A DNA stretch of 32,765 bases from UBA4923 sp964606165. GTDB taxonomy: Bacteria > Bacillota > Clostridia > Saccharofermentanales > DTU023. Each line of letters opens with the position of its first letter. The first letter of the stretch is position 1. The position numbers were made by a program, and so were the translations under genes. This document shows positions 16,307 to 25,024 of the stretch, piece by piece. Location: contig CAZSFQ010000017.1 of assembly GCA_964606165.1 (NCBI GenBank), positions 1 through 32,765 of the forward strand. The letters are read 5' to 3'. The notes beneath the pieces were generated by a model. It was not told the DNA's origin, ran no database searches, and saw only the letters and a program-made list of their open reading frames with translations.

Positions 16307-16321
16307 ACTGATTGCGAAGGA

Positions 16322-17191
16322 TCAGCGGCTTTTAATTTTCAAATAGACCAGCTTGACATTGGGGTTGCCCGTGTCCCGCATCTCGATTTCGTATTTGCCC
16401 ATGGACCGGACCAGGGTTGTCAACTTATCGTAGCCGTAGTTCCGCGAGTCAAAAGAAGGCTGTTTTTTGATAATCAAATTGCCGACTTCCGCCAGGAAGG
16501 CCCAGCCGTTCTCATCCTCCACGTCCCGGATGGAAGAATTGATCAGCTTGATCAACTCGCGGTCGACCTTGCGGATGCCGCCCGAATCCCTGCTTCCGGC
16601 CTGCTTTTTTTCGGCCGGTTTCTTGTCGGCATCCTTTTTCTCGGCCTCTTTTTTGACCGAGGTCCTGGCCCGCGACACCGGTTTGGCGGCCACTTCCTTT
16701 TCGGGTTTTTCCTTCTCCTGATCCTCGTCCTCAGTGTGCTGATCGATGATCTCAAGGTAAATGAAGCGGTCACAGGCCGCGATAAAAGCGTTGGGCGTTT
16801 TCATTTCCCCGAAGCCATAGACTGTTTTGCCTGATTCGCGGAGCCGTGTGGCCAGTTTGGTGAAGTCGCTGTCGCTGGAGACGAGAACGAAGCCGTCGAT
16901 TTTATCGGTATATAGAATATCCATGGCGTCAATAATCATGGCGGAATCGGTGGCGTTCTTGCCCGAGGTATAGCTGAACTGCTGGATCGGACTGATGGCG
17001 TAGTCAAGCAGCTGTGACTTCCACTGGGCCAGGTTCGGCTTGGTGAAATCGCCGTAGATCCGCTTGATGGTCGGAGTTCCGTAGCGGGCAATCTCCTCCA
17101 TCATGCCGCGCACATTGTGGGGGGGGACATTGTCCGCGTCGATCAGGACAGCCAGCCGGATATCACTGGTTGTTGTCTTTGTATTTTCCAT
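16322..17191 (-). CDS. NYN-domain nuclease-like protein with LOTUS/OST-HTH domain
   Basis: A 289-residue protein with an N-terminal NYN (LabA/DUF88, PIN-like) domain: LIDADNV (16-22), NATDSAMIID (about 79-88) and VSSDSDF (about 103-109) supply the usual acidic metal site, which looks intact. A linker of about 50 residues is very rich in Lys, Glu and Asp. Residues from about 210 on fit an OST-HTH/LOTUS RNA-binding domain (GWAFLAEVGNLI, FDSRNYGYDKL). Together this suggests a cytoplasmic RNA-cleaving or RNA-binding protein. The target is unknown. AAGGGA lies ten bases before the ATG. It stands alone on its strand. Confidence 0.88.
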   Translation of the reverse strand: MENTKTTTSDIRLAVLIDADNVPPHNVRGMMEEIARYGTPTIKRIYGDFTKPNLAQWKSQLLDYAISPIQQFSYTSGKNATDSAMIIDAMDILYTDKIDGFVLVSSDSDFTKLATRLRESGKTVYGFGEMKTPNAFIAACDRFIYLEIIDQHTEDEDQEKEKPEKEVAAKPVSRARTSVKKEAEKKDADKKPAEKKQAGSRDSGGIRKVDRELIKLINSSIRDVEDENGWAFLAEVGNLIIKKQPSFDSRNYGYDKLTTLVRSMGKYEIEMRDTGNPNVKLVYLKIKSR

Positions 17192-17347
17192 GGTGTCATA
17201 ATCCCTTCATGCGGCAGCCCTTGTGGTGGCTGCCGGCCAGCCTTATTCTAACATAGACGGCCCTTGAAACAGGGGCCGGACCCTTTGGTCCGTGTTATGA
17301 TTGAAACAGTTATCAAGGCAGGAAAAAGAAGTGGAAAGGTAGACGGC

Positions 17348-18277
17348 ATGGGGGAAAAGGATCCCGTTCTTGTGATCATGGCAGCCGGCATGGGCTCCCG
17401 GTATGGGGGACTCAAACAGCTGGAAGCCTTGGGGCCCACAGGTGAAATTTTGATGGATTATTCAGTATTCGACGCGGTGAAGGCAGGTTTTTCGGAAGTG
17501 ATCTTCGTCATCCGCAAGGATTTCGAAGAAGAATTCGACCGGCTGATCCGAAATAAACTGAAAGACCGGGTGCGCTATGGGTATGCTTTCCAGGATCTGC
17601 GCGACCTGCCCGCAGGCTTTTCAGTGCCGGAGGGCCGGGTCAAACCCTGGGGTACCGGCCAGGCAGTTCTGGCGGCGCGGGAACAGATCGAGGGGCCCTT
17701 TGCCGTCATCAACGCCGATGACTATTACGGGCCGGGGGCCTACCGGGCCATCCACGCCTTCCTGACCCGGGCAGACGGCGGGGAGGAGGCGGACCAGGCC
17801 GGGCTTTGCGTCTGGCGGCTTGGCGACACACTCTCCGATTACGGTCAGGTTTCACGCGGAGTCTGTGAGATCGGGCCAGACGGCAGGCTCAAAAATTTAA
17901 GGGAGATCAAGGCGATTGAAAGGTCAGGCGGTATGGCCCGCTTTTCGACTGACGGCGGGGCCAGCTATGAGAGCCTGTCCCTTGACAGCCCTGTATCCAT
18001 GAACTTCTGGGGCTTCCCGGCCTCATTTATCGACCGCCTGGCTTCTGGTTTTACGGCCTTCCTGAACAATCTTCCTGCCCTTGACCCCTTGACCTCGGAG
18101 TACTTACTGCCTATTGTTGTTGGTCAGGAACTGGCCTCAGGCGGAGCCAGCGTGCAGGCCATGGCCGTGGAAGATGCCTGGTACGGCGTGACCAACAGAG
18201 AGGACAAGCCGCGGGTGATGGAAGCACTGGCCGAATTTGTGCGGCAGGGTCTTTACCCTGCACCTCTTTGGTCTTGA
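17348..18277 (+). CDS. Sugar-phosphate nucleotidyltransferase
   Basis: A 309-residue protein of the NTP-transferase (GT-A fold) superfamily that joins a nucleotide to a sugar phosphate. The nucleotide loop reads AAGMGSRYGGLKQ (12-24), with a PWGTGQA segment near 102 and an INADDYYG metal site near 122. It lacks a C-terminal left-handed beta-helix, so it is a short form. The specific sugar and nucleotide are not readable. The ATG at 17348 is supported by AAAGG eight bases upstream; earlier in-frame ATGs have no ribosome site. It ends 12 bases before argS and probably starts that operon. Confidence 0.85.
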   Translation: MGEKDPVLVIMAAGMGSRYGGLKQLEALGPTGEILMDYSVFDAVKAGFSEVIFVIRKDFEEEFDRLIRNKLKDRVRYGYAFQDLRDLPAGFSVPEGRVKPWGTGQAVLAAREQIEGPFAVINADDYYGPGAYRAIHAFLTRADGGEEADQAGLCVWRLGDTLSDYGQVSRGVCEIGPDGRLKNLREIKAIERSGGMARFSTDGGASYESLSLDSPVSMNFWGFPASFIDRLASGFTAFLNNLPALDPLTSEYLLPIVVGQELASGGASVQAMAVEDAWYGVTNREDKPRVMEALAEFVRQGLYPAPLWS

Positions 18278-18289
18278 CAGGAGAACAGG

Positions 18290-20038
18290 ATGACCTTGGA
18301 ATCGAAAATCGCGAAAGCCCTGGCCGGGCTGCTGAATGTTGATCAGGAGGAGGTGGAGGCAGGCCTTGGCAGGCCGCCGAAACCCGAAATGGGCGACATC
18401 GCCTTTCCCTGTTTCCGCTACGCCAAAGAATTGAAAAAAGCGCCCAAGCTGATTGCCGGGGAATTGAAGCGATCCTTGGAGGAAGCCGCGTCCGGCCCGC
18501 TTGAAGATCTTTTTACGGCCATTGACCGGATGGAAGCCGAGGGCGGCTACCTCAATTTCTTTATCCGGCGGGATTATCTGGCGCGAACTGTCCTGCGGGC
18601 CGCGATCACGGCCGGCGAAAGGCCCGGTGCGACCGGGGAGGGAGAGGGCAAGACGGTTATTGTCGAATATTCCTCCCCCAACATCGCCAAACCCTTCCAT
18701 GTCGGACATGGTTTTTCCACCTTCCTGGGGGAGGCCATCGCCAATTTGTTTGAGTATGGGGGCTACCGGGTGGAGCGTTTCAACCACCTCGGTGACTACG
18801 GGACTCAGTTTGGCAAGCTGATCGTGGCCTGGCGCCTCTGGGGCGACCGGGCGGCCCTGGATGAGGCGCCCATCCGCGAGCTGACCCGGATCTATGTCAA
18901 ATTCCATGAAGAGGCGGAGCGTGATCCCAAGCTTGAAGATGACGCGCGGATTGCCTTTAACCGACTGGAACAGGGAGGACAGGAAGAGACAGACCTTTGG
19001 GAGACTTTCCGCCAGGTCAGCCTGATGGAATTCAATAAGATTTATGACCGGGTCGGAATCTCCTTTGACAACACCAATGGGGAGAGTTTTTACTCTCCCA
19101 TGATTCCAGCCGTTGTCGACACCCTGAAAGAAAAGGGACTGCTCGAAGAAAGTGAAGGGGCCCAGGTGGTCAAGCTCGACGCCTTCGGCCTCAACCCCTG
19201 CCTGATCCTGAAAAGCGACGGCTCGACCATTTACGCCTCACGTGACATCGCCTCCATCCTGTACCGGGACCGGGAATACCATTTTGACAAGAATATCTAT
19301 GTGGTGGGAGTTCCGCAAAAAAACCATTTCAATCAGGTCTTTGCCGTCATGAAGCGGATGGGTTTTCCCAAGGCGGATGATTGCGTCCACGTCGCTTTCG
19401 GAACGGTCCGTTTCGCGGAGGGAGCCTTGGCAACGCGTACAGGCAATGTCGTTTTGCTGGCTGATCTGCTGGATACCAGTGTCGCCAAGACCCGCGCCCT
19501 GATCGAGGCCAACAACCCCGGTATGGATCAGCTGCTGGCCGCCTCCATCGCCGAGCGGATCGGAGTTGGCGCCGTCCGCTACGCCTACCTGCGAAACGGC
19601 CGCGAACGTGACATCCTATTCTCCTGGGAGGAGATGCTCGATTTTGAGGGAGAAACGGCTCCCTACCTGCTCTACACTGTCACACGCTGCGCCTCCCTGG
19701 AGCGCAAGGCGCCGGCCGGCATGATGGACCATGTTTCCCGGATCAGCGATGACGAATTATCGCTCCTTGTTGGCGACCAGGAGCAGGAAGTGATCAAGGA
19801 AATCGACCGCTTCGCCAAATCGGTTGAAGCCGCGCGCCAGGCTTACGAGCCCTCGATCATGATCCGGCAGCTCATGGCAGTCGCGCGGGCCTTCAATACT
19901 TTTTATCACCACACGGCCATCCTGAAAGCCGGCGACGCGTCCTTGACGGCGTCACGCCTGGCGCTTTCGGCAGCGGTCGGCCGGACACTGGCCGCGGGGC
20001 TTCGCATCGCGGGCATCGAACCGGTTGACCGGATGTGA
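18290..20038 (+). CDS. argS: Arginyl-tRNA synthetase
   Basis: A 582-residue class I enzyme that charges tRNA-Arg with arginine in the cytoplasm. The HIGH-type motif is FHVGH (136-140), preceded by the SSPNIAKP stretch typical of ArgS; the Arg-binding HLGDYGTQFGK follows. The KMSKS-type loop reads ALATRTGNVV (about 381-390), a common ArgS variant. The C-terminal all-helical anticodon domain ends in GRTLAAGLRIAGIEPVDRM. The N-terminal Add-1 domain is present, so the enzyme is full length. AGGAG stands six bases before the ATG. It lies 12 bases after the nucleotidyltransferase and 13 before the M3-like gene. Confidence 0.97.
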   Translation: MTLESKIAKALAGLLNVDQEEVEAGLGRPPKPEMGDIAFPCFRYAKELKKAPKLIAGELKRSLEEAASGPLEDLFTAIDRMEAEGGYLNFFIRRDYLARTVLRAAITAGERPGATGEGEGKTVIVEYSSPNIAKPFHVGHGFSTFLGEAIANLFEYGGYRVERFNHLGDYGTQFGKLIVAWRLWGDRAALDEAPIRELTRIYVKFHEEAERDPKLEDDARIAFNRLEQGGQEETDLWETFRQVSLMEFNKIYDRVGISFDNTNGESFYSPMIPAVVDTLKEKGLLEESEGAQVVKLDAFGLNPCLILKSDGSTIYASRDIASILYRDREYHFDKNIYVVGVPQKNHFNQVFAVMKRMGFPKADDCVHVAFGTVRFAEGALATRTGNVVLLADLLDTSVAKTRALIEANNPGMDQLLAASIAERIGVGAVRYAYLRNGRERDILFSWEEMLDFEGETAPYLLYTVTRCASLERKAPAGMMDHVSRISDDELSLLVGDQEQEVIKEIDRFAKSVEAARQAYEPSIMIRQLMAVARAFNTFYHHTAILKAGDASLTASRLALSAAVGRTLAAGLRIAGIEPVDRM

Positions 20039-20051
20039 GGCAGGGCGGGCC

Positions 20052-21803
20052 ATGACGCAAAAAGCTGAACTTGAGCAATGGTTTTCCGGAGTCGGCGCCG
20101 GCCTGCTGCCGGCCCTTGATACGGTGGCGCAAAAGGTGGAAAGGGCCGTATCCCGGCTTCGTTTCCCCTGTAAAAAAGAGGAAATGGCCGAAGTAATCCG
20201 GGAGGCGGTGGATGACCTGCGCCAGCCTGAGCTGCTTCGCAAGAAGCTGATTATCCGCTCCTTTTCTGAGCCGGACAAAAGGGAAATACACGAATCGCTG
20301 GATCAAATCGCGGCTTATCTGCCAGGTCTTCTTTGCGAGTATTCGGATCTTTTCGCGGTGATTTCACAGCCCACCAAGGGGGCGCGGGCCGCTGCGGCGG
20401 CCGGAGGGGATTTTTTGGCAGGAGCGAAACGGATCGCTTCATGCTACAAAAAGGAAATCCTCCCCCAGCTTCTGCTTGAAAAAGATTTGATCTCCGGCCA
20501 TCTGAGGCGGCTGGACGAGATATCGCTTTCCTGCGGCCGGCCCGGCGCGGTCAAGGGGGAGGCAAGGCACATGCTTCAGTCTCCGTCGCGCGAACGCCGC
20601 ATGAGGGCTTACCGCTCCCTGGCCGGCCGGATGGCCCGGTACAAAAATGAAGTGGAAAAAGAATTCGTCAAACTCCACGGAGTTCGCAGGGACATGGCTG
20701 GCCGGGCCGGCTTCAAGACCTATTTTGATTATGCGGTGACCCGGTCGGGCTTGACGGAGGAAACGCGCGCGCGGGTCACCGCATTTCGCCAGCTGATCCA
20801 GGAACACCTGGCGCCGCTTGCCTTCCCGATCAGGGCAGGGCAATGGAAGAGACTCGCGGTCACTGATCCAAAACCCTGGGATCTCATGTACACCGCGCCC
20901 TTTGGCCTTCCTGTCATCGATTTGGGGGCCTACCCGCTGGAAAAAACATATTTGAAGGCTCTGAGCTATCTCCTTGCCGACGAGGTCCCGCATTTTGAAT
21001 CCATGATGGAAGCAGGTTCCCTGTCTTTCCATGTAACGGGGGAGCCGGGCGAGGGCGCCGCCTCTTTTGATTATTGCGAACGCGAGGCCCAAGAGGGTGT
21101 GCTGAGCTCCTATTTCCCTGACCTTGACCAGTCCTGCCTGCTGCTTCCCCATATGCCGCAGGAATGGTTTGCCAGCGTCGTTTTCGCGGAAACTGGATCC
21201 CTGCTCCTCGAACAGTCCGCCGGCCAGGAGCTGCCCTGCCCCCTGCCCATGGCGGAGGTCAGGCTGATTACGGGTGTCGCCCGCACTTCCATGTCCTTTC
21301 TCTCTCAGCGGATCTGGAACCTTTTTTACGGAAATATGGCCCGGTATGCCCGCGAATACGAACTGACCGGATTGGCCCTCGATCTGTCACTTTATTGCGC
21401 TCTCGATGAAATGGAAGAATTCCTGAGCCGCGCCCGTGTGACCAACCTCGATGTCTTTCGCCATGCCTGGGGTGAGATCGCCAGGCGCTACCACTTGCCG
21501 GGAACGGCGGACGAGCTTCCTCCCCTGATCCCGACAGAGGATCTGTGGCTTTATTCGCCTTCATTATGGAGCCATCCGCTGACAGGGATCTTCCGCGCCC
21601 TTGCCGCGGTCACCGTACTGGGGACCTTGCCGCTGAGCCGTCATTACCAGGTTTTGGAGACCTGTTTTGAAAAGCTGATCAAGAATCATGAGCAGACAGG
21701 CGATCCCTTTGCCAGACTCATCCAAGCCGGTTATCCGTCGCCCTTTGAAGAGGAGACGGTGCAAAGGGCGAGGTTTGCCATCGTGGATTACCTGGGCCTT
21801 TGA
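20052..21803 (+). CDS. M3 oligopeptidase-like protein lacking the HExxH zinc site
   Basis: A 583-residue protein with the layout of M3 oligoendopeptidases (PepF group): a helical N-terminal half, the RMRAYRSLAGRMARYKNEVE helix, FVKLHGVRRDMAGRAGF, and PWDLMYTAPFGLP ahead of the active region. Where active enzymes have HExGHxxH this one has AETGSLLLE (A379, E380, S383), and the downstream glutamate motif (MAEVRLITGVARTSM) is also altered. It therefore should not bind catalytic zinc. The reading frame is intact and sits between argS and rdgB, so it is probably a maintained non-catalytic protein. The ATG at 20052 follows AGGG; a TTG nine codons upstream, inside argS, is the alternative. Confidence 0.8.
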   Translation: MTQKAELEQWFSGVGAGLLPALDTVAQKVERAVSRLRFPCKKEEMAEVIREAVDDLRQPELLRKKLIIRSFSEPDKREIHESLDQIAAYLPGLLCEYSDLFAVISQPTKGARAAAAAGGDFLAGAKRIASCYKKEILPQLLLEKDLISGHLRRLDEISLSCGRPGAVKGEARHMLQSPSRERRMRAYRSLAGRMARYKNEVEKEFVKLHGVRRDMAGRAGFKTYFDYAVTRSGLTEETRARVTAFRQLIQEHLAPLAFPIRAGQWKRLAVTDPKPWDLMYTAPFGLPVIDLGAYPLEKTYLKALSYLLADEVPHFESMMEAGSLSFHVTGEPGEGAASFDYCEREAQEGVLSSYFPDLDQSCLLLPHMPQEWFASVVFAETGSLLLEQSAGQELPCPLPMAEVRLITGVARTSMSFLSQRIWNLFYGNMARYAREYELTGLALDLSLYCALDEMEEFLSRARVTNLDVFRHAWGEIARRYHLPGTADELPPLIPTEDLWLYSPSLWSHPLTGIFRALAAVTVLGTLPLSRHYQVLETCFEKLIKNHEQTGDPFARLIQAGYPSPFEEETVQRARFAIVDYLGL

Positions 21804-21826
21804 TCATGGGGGAAGAAATTTCAGTC

Positions 21827-22438
21827 ATGGACATTGCGGTCGCGACCAATAATTCCGGCAAGCTGGAGGAATTGCGAAAGATCGCCCAGGGCTGGCCCGT
21901 CCGCCTGATGGGGCCGCAGGAGCTCGGCCTGGTTCTGGATGCCCTTGAATCGGGCTCTTCTTTCGATGAAAATGCCCTGATCAAGGCCCGGTCCCTCTAT
22001 CGGCAGGCAGGCTGCTGGGTCATGGCGGATGACTCGGGACTGGTGGTCGATTTTCTCGAGGGCGCGCCTGGTATTTATTCGGCCCGCTATGCCGGTGATG
22101 CCGCCACAGACCGGGAAAACTGCGATCTTCTCCTGGACCGCTTGAAAAAAGCCGGTCCGGGGAACAGAAAGGCGCATTTTCACTGTTCCCTTGCCGTCAT
22201 CTCGCCTGATGGCCAGGAAGCCCTCTATCACGGCAGGACTGACGGCAGCATTGCCCGGACAGCCTCAGGAACGGCCGGTTTCGGTTACGACCCTGTTTTT
22301 GTCCCCCTGGGCGGACAGGACACGATGGCTGAATTGCCGCCGTATGAAAAGAACTTGATCAGCCACCGCGGGCGCGCGCTCAGGCTCTTTTTGGAGCAGC
22401 AGTTCGCAGGCCCGGCCGGTTTGGAAAGGGAGCGGTGA
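21827..22438 (+). CDS. rdgB: Non-canonical purine NTP pyrophosphatase (RdgB/HAM1)
   Basis: A 203-residue housecleaning enzyme that hydrolyses dITP, XTP and related nucleotides to monophosphates, keeping them out of DNA and RNA. It begins with the canonical MDIAVATNNSGKLEEL, has SFDENALIKA (about 46-55), ADDSGL with the catalytic Asp (about 69-74), APGIYSARYAG, and GFGYDPVF (about 152-159), followed by SHRGRAL. Length is normal. The family N-terminus favours the ATG at 21827; an ATG at 21806 would add seven residues, and neither has a strong ribosome site. It is two bases from the next gene, so it is co-transcribed. Confidence 0.96.
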   Translation: MDIAVATNNSGKLEELRKIAQGWPVRLMGPQELGLVLDALESGSSFDENALIKARSLYRQAGCWVMADDSGLVVDFLEGAPGIYSARYAGDAATDRENCDLLLDRLKKAGPGNRKAHFHCSLAVISPDGQEALYHGRTDGSIARTASGTAGFGYDPVFVPLGGQDTMAELPPYEKNLISHRGRALRLFLEQQFAGPAGLERER

Positions 22439-22439
22439 C

Positions 22440-22895
22440 ATGGCAAAGCAAAAGAAAACACCCGACGCCTACTACATAGTCAGGGGAGATGATCTGCCCG
22501 AAGTATTCCTCAAGGTCATGGAGGTAAAAAGACTTCTGGATCAAGGCCGGGCCCGCTCCGTCAACGAGGCGGTAAAGAAGGTGGGGATCAGCCGCAGCGC
22601 CTACTACAAATACCGCAAATCAATCCGGGCCCTGAAGACCATCGACCAGGGGGCCATCACTGCCGTCCTGATCGTCATGGAGCATCTCAAGCGCGTCGCC
22701 CCTCTCTGTTTTGATACCTTTTTCGAAGCGGGCGCCGAGATTCTTTCCTTTCTTCAAAGTCCGCCTGTCGACGGCCTTGTTCACGTGCTTGTGACCTACA
22801 GGACCGACGGCAATACCTGGCCGGACGATGTGTTGATCTACCGGCTGACACAGACCCGCGGGGTGGTCCACGTGCAGTCCTTAAGGCAAACCTGA
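22440..22895 (+). CDS. PheB-like ACT-domain protein (UPF0735 type)
   Basis: A 151-residue protein of the UPF0735/PheB-like family. The N-terminal half has a helix-turn-helix-like segment (LPEVFLKVMEVKRLL, then VNEAVKKVGISRSAYYKYR), and the C-terminal half (about 70-150) is an ACT-type amino-acid-sensing domain (ITAVLIVMEHL, VDGLVHVLVTYRTDG). In Bacillus the homolog lies next to pheA, but no aromatic biosynthesis gene is near here, so a regulatory role is only inferred. GGAG is eight bases before the ATG, and the gap to rdgB is one base. Confidence 0.9.
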   Translation: MAKQKKTPDAYYIVRGDDLPEVFLKVMEVKRLLDQGRARSVNEAVKKVGISRSAYYKYRKSIRALKTIDQGAITAVLIVMEHLKRVAPLCFDTFFEAGAEILSFLQSPPVDGLVHVLVTYRTDGNTWPDDVLIYRLTQTRGVVHVQSLRQT

Positions 22896-22978
22896 GGCGG
22901 GACGCCCTATGTGCTGGAATCGGCCGAGCCATCTGTGATAGGCTTGAGCCTGAACTGGAAGAGGAAAGGAAACCGAAC

Positions 22979-23776
22979 TTGCGGATCATTCTGGAAGCAC
23001 TTAAAATCGATAAAATGCCCGAGACACGCCGGGTCCATCTTTGGTTTTCCGTTCTGTTCGCGCTTGCGTCGTCTGCCTACCTGACCATGCCGTCGGGGAT
23101 CCAGCTCGATTTATTTCAGACGCAGCTGAACGCTTTTCTGCAAAGGCAGGGTGTACTCCCTTTTCCGCCCCTGGTCTGGTTTTCAGTTCTCTTTCGACAG
23201 GTGGGCCTGCTTGTCCTCTCCATGTGGTTTATCCTCCTTTACGCCATCCATTGGCTCTTTGCTTCCTCTGACGTCACGGGAGAAGTGGACATCAGTGTGG
23301 GTTCGGTCGCTATCCCCCCCTTGCCCGTATCAAAGGGGAAATCACCCACAGGTGTCGCCATGCGGGCCTTTCCGGCATTTTTGCTTCTGGCTGTCTCCAT
23401 GATCCTTCCATACATCCTGTCGATCCCGGCACTGGGCATTCCTTTTTATGTACTGGTGTCCATGCTGTCAATGACCATTTTCATCTTTATCTTTGAAGAA
23501 AAAAATCTGCCATCCGCTATGGGGGCGAGTTATAAAATGACCCTGGGGATGAAATTATTTATCTTTGTTTCCTTTCTCTTCCTCAGTTCGATCACCACCA
23601 TGGCCGGCGATTTGCTCCGCATGCTTTTCAAAAGCAGTCTCTGGGCTGCCAGCTTGATCCGGGCCTTTTTCTTTTCTCTGAAGACGCTGGCTTTCGGCCG
23701 GCTGGCCGCCATGTTCTACCGTTCGCTCTCCATCCGGGGCTCTGTTTCTGAAAGCGGTCCGCTCGACGGCTTCTGA
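22979..23776 (+). CDS. Multi-spanning membrane protein, unknown
   Basis: A 265-residue membrane protein with about five or six hydrophobic helices (about 20-40, 68-95, 128-148, 150-172, 190-212 and possibly 216-236). The first 18 residues are amphipathic and charged (EALKIDKMPETRR). It resembles the broad DUF1189-like or Yip1-like type in its order of helices, but I see no diagnostic motif, so no function is proposed. The start is a TTG preceded by AGGAAAGGA eight bases upstream; an ATG at 23015 has no ribosome site. It is 83 bases after the ACT gene and 75 before prfB, with no clear promoter in either gap. Confidence 0.75.
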   Translation: MRIILEALKIDKMPETRRVHLWFSVLFALASSAYLTMPSGIQLDLFQTQLNAFLQRQGVLPFPPLVWFSVLFRQVGLLVLSMWFILLYAIHWLFASSDVTGEVDISVGSVAIPPLPVSKGKSPTGVAMRAFPAFLLLAVSMILPYILSIPALGIPFYVLVSMLSMTIFIFIFEEKNLPSAMGASYKMTLGMKLFIFVSFLFLSSITTMAGDLLRMLFKSSLWAASLIRAFFFSLKTLAFGRLAAMFYRSLSIRGSVSESGPLDGF

Positions 23777-23851
23777 CCTGGCGGGACAAGGATGTGAGGG
23801 ACCTGTCAATCGACTGACTGCCGGCGGGTGTAACGAGATGAAAGCCGGGAA

Positions 23852-25024
23852 ATGGATCAAACAATGACTTACGAAGAACTTCAGGCAAAAATCGCCAACC
23901 ATAAATCAATGAATGAACAACTGAGGCTTTCGCTCCGGCTGGAAAAAGACGCGGAGGAAAAAGACCGGCTGACACAGGAAACACTGGAGGAAGGATTCTG
24001 GAACGACCCGGCAAGGGCGCAGACTGTTCAGAAAAGAATCGCCTATCTGAACAAGAAAAATAAACGTTTCAGCGACCTGGTTGCCGGAAGCGAAGATTTT
24101 GAGATCCTGCTGGAGTTGTCCGACCAGGGCAAGGATCTGCAAGCCCTCCATGAACTGGAAGCCGGGCTGGAAGACTGGGCGCGCGAATACGAAAGCCTGC
24201 GCCTCGAAACCCTGCTGACCGGAGAACATGACGCCATGAACGCCCTGGTATCCCTGCACGCTGGCGCCGGCGGAACCGAGGCCCAGGACTGGGCGGGTAT
24301 CCTGTTTCGTATGTATGCACGCTGGGCGGAAAACCATGACTACCAGGTTGAACTTCTGGACCTGCTGGACGGAGAGGAGGCGGGGATCAAGACTGTATCC
24401 TTCCGGGTGGCCGGCCCCAACGCATACGGCTATCTGAGGAGCGAACACGGGGTGCACCGCCTGGTCCGCATCTCGCCCTTTGATTCCTCAGGAAGGCGGC
24501 ATACCTCCTTCGCCTCATGCGAAGTCTTGCCGGAGCTGGATGTCACCATTGAGATCGAGATCAATCCGGACGACTTGAAAATTGACACATTCAGGGCGTC
24601 GGGTGCCGGCGGCCAGCACGTCAACAAGACCAGCTCAGCTGTCCGGATTACCCATCTGCCGACGGGGATTGTCGTTTCCTGCCAGAACGAGCGTTCACAA
24701 CTTTCCAACAAGGAAACGGCCATGCGGATGCTGAAATCAAGGCTCTACCATCTGGCGCGCCAACGCCAGCTTGACCGGATTGAAGACTTGAAAGGGGAGG
24801 TCTTTGACATCGCCTGGGGCAGCCAGATCCGCTCTTATGTTTTTTGTCCCTACACCATGGTCAAAGATCACCGGACGGGTTATGAGACAGGCGACGTTGA
24901 CGGGGTCATGGATGGTGATCTTGACGGCTTTATCAATGCCTGGCTGATCGAAGACGCCAAAGAACGCGAAACGGCCAAGGAGATTGAACTTCGCCAGGGC
25001 GACCAGGGAGGAGATGGCGCGTGA
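23852..25024 (+). CDS. prfB: Peptide chain release factor 2
   Basis: A 390-residue release factor that ends translation at UAA and UGA codons. The peptide-release loop GGQ is at 253-255 and the UGA-recognition tripeptide SPF at 208-210, which separates it from RF1. The N-terminus reads as one frame: the place where most prfB genes carry a programmed +1 frameshift at an internal TGA shows LRLSLRLEKD instead, with no stop. Its C-terminus is some 15-20 residues longer than usual, acidic and Gln/Gly-rich. The ribosome site before 23852 is weak (GGGA directly upstream); an ATG four codons later is an alternative. Its stop overlaps the GTG of nadD. Confidence 0.96.
   Translation: MDQTMTYEELQAKIANHKSMNEQLRLSLRLEKDAEEKDRLTQETLEEGFWNDPARAQTVQKRIAYLNKKNKRFSDLVAGSEDFEILLELSDQGKDLQALHELEAGLEDWAREYESLRLETLLTGEHDAMNALVSLHAGAGGTEAQDWAGILFRMYARWAENHDYQVELLDLLDGEEAGIKTVSFRVAGPNAYGYLRSEHGVHRLVRISPFDSSGRRHTSFASCEVLPELDVTIEIEINPDDLKIDTFRASGAGGQHVNKTSSAVRITHLPTGIVVSCQNERSQLSNKETAMRMLKSRLYHLARQRQLDRIEDLKGEVFDIAWGSQIRSYVFCPYTMVKDHRTGYETGDVDGVMDGDLDGFINAWLIEDAKERETAKEIELRQGDQGGDGA

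Noticed and set aside
17277..17292. CGGACC-CTTT-GGTCCG hairpin before the nucleotidyltransferase
   Set aside because: It has no T run and lies before a poor ATG. Not enough to call a terminator, riboswitch or T-box.
22896..22978. Possible small gene between the ACT protein and the membrane protein
   Set aside because: Only very short frames are present and the segment is explained as the leader of the TTG-started gene.
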